A DNA stretch of 64,000 nucleotides from Alteriqipengyuania_B sp035481675 (GTDB taxonomy: Bacteria; Pseudomonadota; Alphaproteobacteria; Sphingomonadales; Sphingomonadaceae), in contig NZ_JAYJJW010000002.1 of NCBI RefSeq assembly GCF_035481675.1, forward strand, positions 248,001 through 312,000, given 5' to 3'. How positions within the stretch are numbered: the stretch's first letter is position 1; each line of letters begins with the position of its first letter. Both the position numbers and the translations under genes were made by a program. The notes under the pieces are model-generated. The model did no database searches. It was not told where the DNA came from and saw nothing but the letters and a program-made list of their open reading frames with translations. Positions 1-8,794 of this stretch are shown here, piece by piece.

Positions 1-57
1 GCCGCCGACGGAAAGGGTGCTGCGGGTGCCGAGGCTGTCGGTGCCGACCTTGGTCAT
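1..57 (-). CDS. acnA: Aconitate hydratase, N-terminal fragment (cut by window edge)
   Basis: Only the first 19 codons are inside the window. They read MTKVGTDSLGTRSTLSVGG, which fits the conserved amino terminus of AcnA-type aconitases (a D-x-L-x-T-R-x-T-L pattern followed by G-G). AcnA is the TCA-cycle [4Fe-4S] enzyme that interconverts citrate and isocitrate. An AGAAGGA ribosome binding site lies just upstream of the ATG on the minus strand. The catalytic part is outside the window, so the call rests on the short N-terminal signature alone. Confidence 0.75.
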   Translation of the reverse strand, partial: MTKVGTDSLGTRSTLSVGG

Positions 58-229
58 GGATGGATCGTCCTTCTGTTATGTCGTGCCGCGTGGTGCGGGT
101 CCGGATCGGGCCGGTTGCGGGCCCTGCTTCTCCGGGGGGAGGGTCGGCGTGGCACCTGCGCAATCGGGCGCGCGCCGTCAAGCCCATCCTCGGGTAATCA
201 AGCTACGGGAAGGCCGCCCGGTTCCCGCT

Positions 230-1138
230 TCAAACGGCGGTGATTTCCGGCGGCTTGCGGCGCGCGGCGATCAGGCACCCGGCCACGATCAGCACCGCGC
301 CTGCCACCACTTGCCATTCCACCCGCTCGGCAAAGAACAGCCAGCCGAACAGGGCGGCCCACAGGAAGCCGGAATATTCCATCGGGACAAGCACTTGCGT
401 CTCCGCGCGGGCATAGGCCCAAGCTATGGCCAGCGCGCCGCCGACGGTCAGCGCGGCCGACCCGCCAAGCGCGGCCAGCGTCTCGCTATGCGGCCATCGC
501 AGCAGCAACGGCGCGGCAAGGGCGAGGACCAGCACCTGCACGACCCCGTGGAAGGCTGCGATTTCCAGCGGTTTCGCGGCGAGCGACTGGCGGCGGATGA
601 GGATGAAATTGACCGCATAGAGCATGGCCGAGACGAGGATGGAGGCAATACCGGCCCACGCCCGCGCATCGATCTGTGCGCTTCCCAGCCGGCCGCTCAG
701 GATGACGAAGGTCCCGGCCAGCCCCAGCAGCGCGGCGGCAACGGCATGGCGGGTGATCGCTTCGCCGAGGAATACGCGGGCGAGATACAGCGCCACGATC
801 GGCGCGACGAAGCTGATCGCGATGGTTTCGGCAATCGGCAGTCGGGTGAGGGCGAAGAAAAACGTCAGCGCCATAAACGCCGAGACCACGCCGCGCAGGG
901 CATGCAGCTTCAGCACCGGAGTATGCGGCCAGCGCCCGCCGGCGGCCAGCCACAGCGGTACCGCAATCAGGCTGGCGAAGGCCACGCGGAGGAACGCGGC
1001 GGTATAGACCCCCGCGGCCAGCGAGGCGCCTTTCATCAGCGCGTCCATCAGCGCCAGCAGGCCGACGCCCAGCAGCGCCATCAGCACCGGGCCAATGACG
1101 GCGGTCTCGGTTTGCGGCGCGTGGCGCAATTGCTGCAC
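230..1138 (-). CDS. DMT-superfamily (EamA) inner membrane transporter
   Basis: A 302-residue, very hydrophobic protein with about ten membrane segments arranged as two EamA repeats, the usual length for this family. It ends in a short basic tail (AARRKPPE). Drug/metabolite transporters of this type export small metabolites or amino acids. The substrate cannot be read from the sequence. The listed start is GTG; a TTG nine bases further in has a better spaced GGGAAG ribosome binding site, so the start is uncertain. It is divergent from the L,D-transpeptidase gene that follows, with about 120 bp between them. Confidence 0.85.
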   Translation of the reverse strand: MQQLRHAPQTETAVIGPVLMALLGVGLLALMDALMKGASLAAGVYTAAFLRVAFASLIAVPLWLAAGGRWPHTPVLKLHALRGVVSAFMALTFFFALTRLPIAETIAISFVAPIVALYLARVFLGEAITRHAVAAALLGLAGTFVILSGRLGSAQIDARAWAGIASILVSAMLYAVNFILIRRQSLAAKPLEIAAFHGVVQVLVLALAAPLLLRWPHSETLAALGGSAALTVGGALAIAWAYARAETQVLVPMEYSGFLWAALFGWLFFAERVEWQVVAGAVLIVAGCLIAARRKPPEITAV

Positions 1139-1258
1139 TTCCCGTCCAATTCAGCGTTGCTTCAGCCGCGATGCTTGATGGATTCTGCCAGAACAAGCAC
1201 AATTGCGCGAGCTTCGGGGCGAATCCGCCCTTTTTCCGCGACCTCCAGGGGCCCAAGA

Positions 1259-2602
1259 ATGAAATCGATCCTTCGTACCGGTATGTCCGCCATCGCCGCT
1301 TTCGCCGTCGCCACGCCGGCCCTCGCCGCCGCACAGGCCGTGACGGCCGAGCCCGTTCCCGCCGATGTGGGCGATGCCATCGATGCGATGGAAATGCGCT
1401 CCGCCGAAGTCGTGCAGCCGCTGCCCGAGGCCGAACCGCTGGTGCAGAGCTGGACGCTGTCCGATGCACGCCAGCTGCTCGAAGTCATCGAGGGCATCGA
1501 TGCGCACGGCCTGATTCCGGCGGATTACAATCCGGGCGAACTGCGCGCGGCGATCGCCGCGGGCGAGGGCATGATGTTGGACGAAGAGGCTAGCAACGCG
1601 TTCGCCTGGCTGATTGAGGACATGCGCGACGGGCGCACCCCGATGGCCAACCGCCGCCAGTGGTTCGTGGTCGATCCCGATGCCGACCGCTTCCCGACCG
1701 CTCAGGTCATGGCCCGTGCGCTGGCCAGCCACGATATCGCCGGCGCGCTGGAGGAAATCGCCCCGACCCATCCCGACTACGCTGCGCTGAAGCGCGAACT
1801 GGCGCGCAAGCCGGAAGCGGGCCGCCGCGCGCTCATCCAGGCCAACATGGATCGCTGGCGCTGGCTGCAGCGCGATCTCGGCGCGCAGTACCTGATCACG
1901 AACGTGCCCGAATACCAGCTGCGCCTGACGGTCAACGATACGATCATCGAAACCTATCGCACCGTGGTCGGCAAGCCCGGCCGCACGGCGACGCCGCAGC
2001 TGGCCGAAAGCGTCGAAGGCGTGATCTTCAACCCGACATGGACGGTGCCGCAGTCGATCGTGAAGGGCGAGGGGCTTGGCGCGAAAGTGCTCAACAACCC
2101 CGCCTGGGCGCGGCGTGCGGGCTATACCGCGACGCGCGGTGCGAACGGCTATGTCTCCGTGGTCCAGCAGCCGGGTCCGTCCAATGCGCTCGGCCTGATG
2201 AAGCTCGACATGCCGAATGCGCATGCCATCTTCCTGCACGACACGCCCAGCCGCAACCTGTTCTCCAACGCGAACCGCGCGCTCAGCCACGGCTGCATCC
2301 GCACCGAACGCGCGACCGAGCTGGCGATCACGCTGGCGATCCTGCAGGCCGACATGGAGCCGGAACGCGCGGTCGAAATCCAGAAATCGGGTGAGTACAC
2401 GCGGGTCCGTTTCGAGCGCGAGATGCCCGTCTACATCACCTATTTCACGATGGGCACGAATATCGACGGTCAGATGTCGACCTATCGCGACATCTACGAA
2501 CGCGACGCGCCGGTGCTCGCCAGCTTCCGCGAAGATCGCGTGCGCGAACGCGCCCGCGTGACCGACGAGGAAGTGATCGCGATCGAGAACGGCGAACTGT
2601 AA
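1259..2602 (+). CDS. Exported L,D-transpeptidase, YcbB-like, YkuD catalytic domain
   Basis: A 447-residue protein. The frame is open far upstream, but the ATG at 1259 starts a textbook signal peptide (MKSILRTGMSAIAAFAVA followed by TPALAAAQA), so this start was chosen. The catalytic motif SHGCIR lies at residues 343-348, with Cys346 as predicted nucleophile. An N-terminal helical scaffold of about 200 residues precedes the YkuD fold, as in YcbB/LdtD-type enzymes that make 3-3 cross-links in periplasmic peptidoglycan. A second YkuD-like gene lies convergently 50 bp downstream, so two peptidoglycan transpeptidase-type genes sit side by side. Confidence 0.88.
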   Translation: MKSILRTGMSAIAAFAVATPALAAAQAVTAEPVPADVGDAIDAMEMRSAEVVQPLPEAEPLVQSWTLSDARQLLEVIEGIDAHGLIPADYNPGELRAAIAAGEGMMLDEEASNAFAWLIEDMRDGRTPMANRRQWFVVDPDADRFPTAQVMARALASHDIAGALEEIAPTHPDYAALKRELARKPEAGRRALIQANMDRWRWLQRDLGAQYLITNVPEYQLRLTVNDTIIETYRTVVGKPGRTATPQLAESVEGVIFNPTWTVPQSIVKGEGLGAKVLNNPAWARRAGYTATRGANGYVSVVQQPGPSNALGLMKLDMPNAHAIFLHDTPSRNLFSNANRALSHGCIRTERATELAITLAILQADMEPERAVEIQKSGEYTRVRFEREMPVYITYFTMGTNIDGQMSTYRDIYERDAPVLASFREDRVRERARVTDEEVIAIENGEL

Positions 2603-2653
2603 GGCGGGGCACGGCGGCGGGGCGACCCGTCGCCGACCGCTTCACAGGCGAGC

Positions 2654-3406
2654 TTAGTCCAACTGGAAGGTAACGCCGCGCTCGCCCGCGGTGCGTCCGC
2701 CGTCATAGGCAGGACGCATCGGCTGCGGCGGCAGGACGTAGTCGGTCTGCGCGACCGGGGGCATCACGCTCGACCCGTCGCTTTCCAGCCCGAAACTGTC
2801 GGCAAAGATCAGGCGGCCGCCGGCAAGGTTGCGCACGCAGTGGCGGAACTGTTCGGGGCCCAGCGCAAGGCAGCCGTTGGACCGGCCGAGCTTGCCCCAA
2901 CGCGCGACGTGGTCTTCGGTCGCATACTCCGCCGGGTGCATCACGATGGCGCGGGGATAGGCGAGGTCGTTCGTCGGATCGAGCCCGCCGAGGCGCATCG
3001 AGAGACCGAATTTGCCGTGATACCACTCCCACGTGACATAGGCTCCGCGGCTGGTCATTTCGGAACCCGATACGTTGGAATAGGTCTTCAGCCAGCCATC
3101 GTGTTCGGGGTCGGAGCCCGTGCCATGGGTGACGAGGAAGCTTTCCACCGTGCCCGCTTCCATATTGACGAGGTGGAAGCGCGGCGAGGAGGACCGCAGG
3201 CCGAAATCGGCGATGCCGACGATGTCGCGCCGCCAGATCGCCTGGCCTGCGCGTTCGAGTTCCTGCCGGGCGATGGCTGCCAGCTTTTCGTCGCGCGGAT
3301 TGCCGAACCGCACTTGCGCAAAGGCGCGCGGCGCGGCGGCGAGCGAGGCGCCCGCGGCGAGCGCTCCGGTCAGGAAGGTGCGGCGGTTGGTTGGAAGCAT
3401 TGTCAT
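2654..3406 (-). CDS. Murein L,D-transpeptidase catalytic-domain family protein, probable Tat substrate
   Basis: A 250-residue protein. The N terminus NRRTFLTGALAAGASLAAA with Ala-x-Ala at residues 28-30 looks like a twin-arginine or Sec signal peptide. The motif GRSNGCLALGP places a candidate catalytic Cys at 179, with His157 in an IVMHP context. This SNGC variant of the YkuD active site is typical of the family annotated as murein L,D-transpeptidase catalytic domain (PF13645 type), distinct from the YcbB-like neighbour. It probably acts on peptidoglycan in the periplasm. Enzymatic activity of this subfamily is less well established, so the function is inferred from the fold. Confidence 0.82.
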   Translation of the reverse strand: MTMLPTNRRTFLTGALAAGASLAAAPRAFAQVRFGNPRDEKLAAIARQELERAGQAIWRRDIVGIADFGLRSSSPRFHLVNMEAGTVESFLVTHGTGSDPEHDGWLKTYSNVSGSEMTSRGAYVTWEWYHGKFGLSMRLGGLDPTNDLAYPRAIVMHPAEYATEDHVARWGKLGRSNGCLALGPEQFRHCVRNLAGGRLIFADSFGLESDGSSVMPPVAQTDYVLPPQPMRPAYDGGRTAGERGVTFQLD

Positions 3407-3492
3407 CGTCTAGCACGCAATCCCTAGCGCAAGCCTGAACGAAGCGCACCATGCCCACTCGCGTTCCGGCGCAAAGATGCTACGTTTCGCCG

Positions 3493-3993
3493 ATGATCCG
3501 CATTGCGATATCGGGGCTGATGGCCCTTTCCGCCGCCGCATGTACAACCGTTGCGCCGCAGGGCGAGACGACCGAAACGGTTGCGCAGCCCGCCGAAGTC
3601 ACGCTGATCCGTGATCGGGAAGAGGCCGACCGGCTCTTCGCGGTGACCGAGATAACGCTGCAATGGATCGGCTGGGACAGGCGGGGCAGCGTCGTTTTCA
3701 CGCGCGATGGAGAGTCTGTCCATCTGCGCGGGGTGCATTCGACGGTGGATGGCCAAGGCACTCTGGTCGTCGATGGTCGGGTCGCCGAAGTGGGGACGGA
3801 CTACTGCATCCTCGACGGCACGATCACCATCGAGAACACGCCGGATACCGGGCGCTCCTGCGAATTGACCAGGCGCGATTGGCGTTTCGCCGTGACGCAG
3901 AACCGCCCCTACTACCGATTGCGCGAATTCGAATGGTGCGACGGGCTGACGGATTACATCGACCTCTATCACCCGCGCAGCCCCTCATCCTGA
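3493..3993 (+). CDS. Small predicted lipoprotein, function unknown
   Basis: A 166-residue protein. The frame opens at 3451, but the ATG at 3493 starts a classic lipoprotein signal with lipobox LSAAAC at residues 12-17, so that start is preferred. The mature part has mixed beta-rich sequence with two further cysteines around an ILDGTITIENTPDTGRSC segment that may form a disulfide. No family was recognised. It lies divergent from the L,D-transpeptidase-like gene and convergent with the aspartic protease gene. Confidence 0.7.
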   Translation: MIRIAISGLMALSAAACTTVAPQGETTETVAQPAEVTLIRDREEADRLFAVTEITLQWIGWDRRGSVVFTRDGESVHLRGVHSTVDGQGTLVVDGRVAEVGTDYCILDGTITIENTPDTGRSCELTRRDWRFAVTQNRPYYRLREFEWCDGLTDYIDLYHPRSPSS

Positions 3994-3996
3994 CGC

Positions 3997-4629
3997 CTAC
4001 TGGCTAAGCACCATCTCGTCGCCGGCAATCTCGACCTTGCCGACCTGCGACAGGAAACTTTGCCCCAACAGCGTCACGTCGAGCCCTTCGGGGATCACGA
4101 CCGCGCGCACGTTGCTTGCGCTCAGCCCGCCGAGCGTCACATTGCCCAGCACCACCGGCACGCCATAGACATCCCCGCTCGCGCCGCGGGCGATGGGGCG
4201 GACTTCGGACGGGTCCCAGTCGACGCCGATGGCCATCGCGTCGCTGCCGGTCAGGGCGATCATGCTGGCGCCCGTATCGACCATGGTGCGAATGCGCCGC
4301 CCATCGATTTCGGGGCTGGCGTAGAAATGACCGTCGCCCTCGCGCATTAGCGCGATCTGTCCGCCCATGCCGCCGGTTTCGGCGAGCGCCCGGTCCATTT
4401 CCGTGGGTCCGGAGCCGCGCGCGGCGATCCGCCGCCCGGCGTCGTGCCGCGCAAGTACGTCATCCTTCGACCACGGATTGGGGCTGGAGTAGGTCTGCTG
4501 CGGCTGCGGCGCGTTGTCGGCAGAGGAGAACGTGCCGAGCGCGCCGTCGTCCCCGCCGGTGCGAAACGCGAAGGCGGCGGCAATACCGGCCACCGGTATC
4601 GCGGCCAGGATCAGGTAATTCTTGACCAT
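3997..4629 (-). CDS. TIGR02281-family retropepsin-like aspartic protease (clan AA)
   Basis: A 210-residue protein with one N-terminal membrane segment (residues 4-22), a low-complexity linker and a C-terminal retropepsin-like domain. The active-site motif is VDTGAS at 117-122 with Asp118, and a later LLGQSFL matches the hydrophobic-hydrophobic-Gly signature of pepsin-like folds. One such motif per chain implies a dimeric enzyme. Family members are inner-membrane-anchored and widespread in alphaproteobacteria, with unknown substrates. It is the last gene of the minus-strand run that starts at ispG. Confidence 0.85.
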   Translation of the reverse strand: MVKNYLILAAIPVAGIAAAFAFRTGGDDGALGTFSSADNAPQPQQTYSSPNPWSKDDVLARHDAGRRIAARGSGPTEMDRALAETGGMGGQIALMREGDGHFYASPEIDGRRIRTMVDTGASMIALTGSDAMAIGVDWDPSEVRPIARGASGDVYGVPVVLGNVTLGGLSASNVRAVVIPEGLDVTLLGQSFLSQVGKVEIAGDEMVLSQ

Positions 4630-4673
4630 GGCCGGCAGCGTAATCCGCCGCCCCTTAAGGCACGGTAAAGCGC

Positions 4674-5168
4674 CTAGCGGGCGGCGTAACCGGCCAGTTC
4701 TGCGTAGATTTCGTCCCCGCTACGGCTGGCGGCGTTGCGCCAGCCCTTGGCCGTGGCGGCATTGAGGACCTTTCCGTCGCTGCCGACGGCGACGAGCGTG
4801 GGCGTGCCGACGATGTCCGTGATGCCGAACATCGCGGCCAGGTCCAGGTTGCGGCCTTCGCCCTCCTGCGGGTGGCCCACGTCGATATAGACGATGGCAA
4901 ACTGCTCGCGCAGCGGGGCGAAGCGATCGCTTTCCAGCCAGCCGGCGAGCGCGCGACTGTCATGGCACCAGTTCGCCCCGAATACGGCCAGCAGCGGCCT
5001 TGCCTCGGCTTCGGCCACCGCCAGGTCCAGACCGGCGTTGGCCTTTGGATCGAAAGGCGTCGCATCGGGATGTGCGAGGGCGGCTGACGAGGCGCTGTTG
5101 ACCGGTCCGCAGACCGACAGCAGCGGCGCGGCAATGGCGAGCAAAAGGGTTGCGGCGAGGCGTTTCAT
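4674..5168 (-). CDS. Exported thioredoxin-fold protein with a CXXS active site
   Basis: A 164-residue protein with an N-terminal signal sequence (residues 1-20) and a thioredoxin fold. The active-site segment reads NWCHDSR, so the usual CXXC is CHDS (Cys68, Ser71). A cis-proline region appears as VGTPTLV. CXXS thioredoxins can bind mixed disulfides but generally cannot catalyse full dithiol redox cycles. Its start codon overlaps the stop of the upstream FAD oxidoreductase by one base (TAATG), implying translational coupling. The role is inferred only as periplasmic thiol chemistry. Confidence 0.8.
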   Translation of the reverse strand: MKRLAATLLLAIAAPLLSVCGPVNSASSAALAHPDATPFDPKANAGLDLAVAEAEARPLLAVFGANWCHDSRALAGWLESDRFAPLREQFAIVYIDVGHPQEGEGRNLDLAAMFGITDIVGTPTLVAVGSDGKVLNAATAKGWRNAASRSGDEIYAELAGYAAR

Positions 5169-6586
5169 TACCCGCCCTCGTGCGCGATCTTTGCGAGCCG
5201 GGCAAGGTTCGGCATCGCGGCCATGGCTTTCTCGCGGATATCCGCGAAGGGGGCGAGCATGGCGGGGTTTTCATTGCGCGCCTGTGCGATGGTGCGGGCC
5301 ATCGGATCGAGGCGCGTGGTCGCGAGCCATGCCGACAGTTCCGGATGGCGCCCCCAAGCCGCGCGGTTCATCGCGTTGCCGAGGATGACGAGCGGGTAGA
5401 ATTCAGGCCGGCCGTCCAGCTGCATCGGCGTGCCGAGCGCGTTCTTTTCAGCCTCGCCCTCGATATTCGCTTCGATCCAGCCGGTGACGGAGGCGCTCAA
5501 GGTCACGAGCGGCGCCATCAGGGGCTGGAGAGTGATCCGGTCGCCTTCGAACTGCGGTGTCACCGGGCGCGGGCGGACGGCGCTCGCCGTGCAATCGATG
5601 AACAGGCTGTCGTCCGGCACGGTCGCGGTCCCGTCCCTCCCGACAAGCTTGCCCGGCTCGATACGCTCGATCCGGCCGATGGCGATGACGGCTTCCACCG
5701 CGCGCATCCGCTCGACCTCGCCCGGCGAGACGGTGGCGAAGAAGAACTTGGTCGGCAGGACGTCGCGGTCGATCCGCAGCACGTATTCGCGTTCTTCCAG
5801 CCACAGGAACAGGTCGTCGGCGGTTTCGGCGGTGGCGCCGATCTCGAACAGGTCGCGCTGGAACCGCGCGGCACCGGGCAGGAATTCCAGCCCCGGCTGC
5901 GTGTACTGGCGATTGGTCATCCAGCTTTCGCGCGGGCGGACCCATGCGATCGCTTCGGGCTTCACACCCGCTTCCAGCAGCCAGATGACCGTGTCCATCG
6001 CTGTCTTGCCGCCGCCCAGCACGGTGAAGTGCTGCGGGATCGCGCCGCGCTCCATCCACAGGTCGGGCAGCTTGCCGGGGATTACCGTCCGCACGCCTTC
6101 CGCCACGTCGTATCCCGGCGTGTGGGTGGCGGGCACGGACGTATCGTAAAAGGTGGAATCGACCGTCTTGCGGCGCACAGCGATCGTGTTTTCCTCGCCG
6201 GAGAAGATGCCCCGCACTCGCCCCTCGCCGCTGTAATCCGTCAGCGGCAGGTACGTGACCCGGCCCGTCGGCAGGAAGCGGTCGCGCATGGCTGTTTCGA
6301 AATAGGCCTGCAATTCGCTGAGGCCGGCAAGCTCGTAATACCCCTTGTTCGGGCCGCTGTCGTCGATCCGCCCGGTGCCGAGCTCAACGCCTTCGATGCC
6401 GTAAAAGGCGCTCGGCTGGTGCAGCGTGACGAAGGGATAGGCGTCGTTCCAGTGGCCGCCGGGCCGGGCATGGCGGTCGACGAAAGTGACGGTGGCATTG
6501 TCGTCCTGGCTCAGCAGCGTGTCGGCAAAGGCCATGCCCACCGCGCCGGCGCCCACGACCAGGTAATCGGTTTCGTAATCGGCCAT
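5168..6586 (-). CDS. FAD-dependent NAD(P)-binding oxidoreductase, flavin monooxygenase-like
   Basis: A 472-residue protein. The N terminus has a Rossmann dinucleotide site LVVGAGAVGMAFADTL, and a second glycine-rich site FTVLGGGKTAMDT sits mid-protein, the two-nucleotide-domain plan of flavin-containing monooxygenases. A PGGHWNDAYPFV segment near the FAD site also fits that superfamily. Substrate is unknown. It lies between the HDAC-like gene and the thioredoxin-like gene in a compact minus-strand cluster. Alternatives within the superfamily (Baeyer-Villiger, N-hydroxylase) cannot be separated by eye. Confidence 0.8.
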   Translation of the reverse strand: MADYETDYLVVGAGAVGMAFADTLLSQDDNATVTFVDRHARPGGHWNDAYPFVTLHQPSAFYGIEGVELGTGRIDDSGPNKGYYELAGLSELQAYFETAMRDRFLPTGRVTYLPLTDYSGEGRVRGIFSGEENTIAVRRKTVDSTFYDTSVPATHTPGYDVAEGVRTVIPGKLPDLWMERGAIPQHFTVLGGGKTAMDTVIWLLEAGVKPEAIAWVRPRESWMTNRQYTQPGLEFLPGAARFQRDLFEIGATAETADDLFLWLEEREYVLRIDRDVLPTKFFFATVSPGEVERMRAVEAVIAIGRIERIEPGKLVGRDGTATVPDDSLFIDCTASAVRPRPVTPQFEGDRITLQPLMAPLVTLSASVTGWIEANIEGEAEKNALGTPMQLDGRPEFYPLVILGNAMNRAAWGRHPELSAWLATTRLDPMARTIAQARNENPAMLAPFADIREKAMAAMPNLARLAKIAHEGG

Positions 6587-6619
6587 GCGAGTGCCTCCCT
6601 TTGTTTGCGAGAACCTATA

Positions 6620-7537
6620 CTACTGCGCGGCGGGGGGCGAGGCGGCATTCTCCTGCGCCATCGCCAGCATGGATGCGGCGTGCCGCTGCGCCACCGCGCG
6701 CTGGTCCGCCCCGTATCCGCCGCCGAGCGCGCTGGCGACAGGCAGGCCGCGGCGCCGGCTTTCGCGCACGACCATGCGGTCGCGGGCTGCCAGCCCCTCG
6801 CCCGAGAGCGACAGCCGACCAAGCTTGTCGTCGCGGTGCGGGTCGACGCCGGCCTGGTAGAGGACGAGGTCGGGCGCAAAACGGGCAAAGGCGTCGTCCA
6901 GCTCGCGCGAAAGCACGGCGAGATAGGCATCGTCGTCCATCCCGTCAGGCAAGGCGACGTCGCGGCTGGACTGCGCCTTGCGGACCGGGAAGTTCTTTTC
7001 CGCGTGGAGCGACAGGGTGAAGATGTCTTCGCGCCCGGCGGTCAGGCTGGCCGTGCCGTCGCCCTGGTGGACGTCGAGATCGACGATCAGGATCCGCGCC
7101 GCGTCCCCTTCCGCGATCAGGCGGTTTGATGCGACGGCGAGGTCGTTGAACACGCAATAGCCCGCGCCCGTATCGTGCAGCGCATGGTGGCTGCCGGCCG
7201 CGCTGTTGGCGGCATAGCCGTGCTCCATCGCCAGCTTCGCCGCCAACCAGGTGCCGCCGTTGGTGTGGCGCACGCGGCTGGCGATGCGTGGGGTGACGGG
7301 AAAGCCGATCCGCCTTTCCTTTTCGCGCGGCACGGCGGCGGCGAAGACTTCGGCGACATATTCGGGGCTGTGCACCGCTTCCAGCCAGGCGCGCGGCATG
7401 GGATCGGGCGCGTGTTCGGTGATCGGATAGCCGCTCTCCCGCAGCGCCTCCATCACCAGCATGTACTTGTCGAACCTGAACGTCCCGCGTTCAGGCCGCG
7501 GAGCCGTGTAATCGGCGTGGTGGACGACGTGGAGCAG
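6620..7537 (-). CDS. Histone deacetylase-family hydrolase, probable CTG start
   Basis: A zinc amidohydrolase of the HDAC/acetoin-utilisation/acetylpolyamine deacetylase superfamily. Visible signatures are the paired active-site histidines in GSHHALHD, the metal ligands in IVDLDVHQGDGT, and YQAGVDPHRDD near the end. The first ATG is at 7462, but in-frame sequence upstream of it (LHVVHHADYTAP through RGTFRFDKY) looks like the conserved family N terminus. The only available start there is CTG at 7537, two codons after the ispG stop. With it the protein is 305 residues; with ATG it is 280. Bacterial members deacetylate small amides or polyamines; the substrate here is unknown. Confidence 0.82.
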   Translation of the reverse strand: MLHVVHHADYTAPRPERGTFRFDKYMLVMEALRESGYPITEHAPDPMPRAWLEAVHSPEYVAEVFAAAVPREKERRIGFPVTPRIASRVRHTNGGTWLAAKLAMEHGYAANSAAGSHHALHDTGAGYCVFNDLAVASNRLIAEGDAARILIVDLDVHQGDGTASLTAGREDIFTLSLHAEKNFPVRKAQSSRDVALPDGMDDDAYLAVLSRELDDAFARFAPDLVLYQAGVDPHRDDKLGRLSLSGEGLAARDRMVVRESRRRGLPVASALGGGYGADQRAVAQRHAASMLAMAQENAASPPAAQ

Positions 7538-7540
7538 CGC

Positions 7541-8686
7541 CTATTCCGCCGCCACGGCGTGCGGATCGAAGGCGGTGGCTTCGCCCGCCTCGATGGCGGC
7601 AGCCTTTTCCTCGACAAGCCTGACCACGTGGTCGAGCATCGCCTCGCTCTGGACGTGGTGGTCGGTCACGCCGGACAGGTAGACCATGTGCTTGCCCGCG
7701 CCGCCGCCGGTGATGCCGATATCGGTCTCGCGCGCTTCGCCGGGGCCGTTGACCACGCAGCCGAGCACCGACAGGCTCATCGGCGTCTTGATATGCTCGA
7801 GCCGCTTTTCCAGCGCCTCGACCGTGCGGATCACGTCGAAACCCTGGCGGCTGCAGCTGGGGCAGGAGACGACGCGCACGCCGCGGGTGCGCAGCCCGAG
7901 CGCTTTCAGCATCTCGAACCCGACCTTCACTTCCTGCTCCGGCTCGGCGGAAAGCGACACGCGGATCGTGTCGCCGATGCCGGCCCACAGCAGGCTGCCG
8001 ATGCCGATGGAAGACTTCACCGTCCCGCCAATCAGTCCGCCCGCCTCGGTAATGCCGAGATGCAGCGGGCAATCGACCGTTTCGGCAAGCGCGTGGTAGG
8101 CCGCGACGGCGAGGAACACGTCGGATGCCTTCACCGCGACCTTGTATTCGTGGAAATCGTGGTCCTGCAGCAGCTTGATATGGTCGAGCGCGCTTTCCAC
8201 GAGCGCTTCAGGGCAGGGCTCGCCGTATTTTTCCAGCAGGTCCTTTTCGAGGCTGCCGGCGTTCACGCCGATGCGGATGGCGCAGCCGTTGGCCTTGGCG
8301 GCGCGAACGACTTCGGCCACGCGCTCCGACGAACCGATGTTGCCGGGGTTGATGCGCAAGCAGGCCGCGCCTGCGTCGGCCGCTTCCAGCGCGCGCTTGT
8401 AATGGAAATGGATGTCCGCGACGATCGGCACGCGCGCCGCCTTCGTGATCTTGCCGAAAGCCTCGCTCGCCTCTTTCGTGGGCACCGAGACGCGAATGAT
8501 GTCCGCGCCCACTTCCTCGCACCGGCGGATCTGGTCGATCGTGGCAACCGCGTCTTCCGTGGGCGTGTTGGTCATCGTTTGCACGGTAATCGGCGCATCG
8601 CCGCCGACCGGCACGTTGCCGACCATGATCTGGCGGGACTGACGGCGCTCGATCGTGCGCCAGGGGCGGATGGCATTCATTGTCAT
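7541..8686 (-). CDS. ispG: Flavodoxin-dependent (E)-4-hydroxy-3-methylbut-2-enyl-diphosphate synthase
   Basis: A 381-residue GcpE/IspG protein. It converts MEcPP to HMBPP, the sixth step of the MEP isoprenoid pathway, using a [4Fe-4S] cluster. Recognisable segments are the N-terminal PITVQTMTNTPT, the TIM-barrel GADIIRVSVP, and the cluster cysteines in SCPSCSRQGF and LGCVVNGPGE. Length is normal for the proteobacterial type. It heads a minus-strand run that continues into the HDAC-like gene only four bases away. Confidence 0.97.
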   Translation of the reverse strand: MTMNAIRPWRTIERRQSRQIMVGNVPVGGDAPITVQTMTNTPTEDAVATIDQIRRCEEVGADIIRVSVPTKEASEAFGKITKAARVPIVADIHFHYKRALEAADAGAACLRINPGNIGSSERVAEVVRAAKANGCAIRIGVNAGSLEKDLLEKYGEPCPEALVESALDHIKLLQDHDFHEYKVAVKASDVFLAVAAYHALAETVDCPLHLGITEAGGLIGGTVKSSIGIGSLLWAGIGDTIRVSLSAEPEQEVKVGFEMLKALGLRTRGVRVVSCPSCSRQGFDVIRTVEALEKRLEHIKTPMSLSVLGCVVNGPGEARETDIGITGGGAGKHMVYLSGVTDHHVQSEAMLDHVVRLVEEKAAAIEAGEATAFDPHAVAAE

Positions 8687-8794
8687 GTGTCTCGGTAAGT
8701 TCTCGCGCGCTCCATATGGCGCATCTGCTGCAGTTTTGCGACCTTTGCGAATGCGTATGGGAATTCGCAGTGCAATGCGCCATGAACGCGCGCC

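Noticed and set aside
17..1258. In-frame extension of the L,D-transpeptidase to 861 residues
   Set aside because: The upstream part is Arg/Gln-rich antisense sequence of the DMT transporter; the signal peptide starts at 1259.
3440..3470. GTTCC upstream of the minus-strand L,D-transpeptidase gene as EcfG promoter
   Set aside because: After 16 bp the sequence is CGCT, not CGTT, and it lies next to another gene start; not convincing.
5150..7129. Long 659-residue plus-strand frame, and similar long antisense frames at 7175-8698, 49671-51353 and 52924-54702
   Set aside because: All lie opposite well-supported genes, have His/Arg/Gln-rich low-complexity translations and no domain; typical GC-rich shadows.
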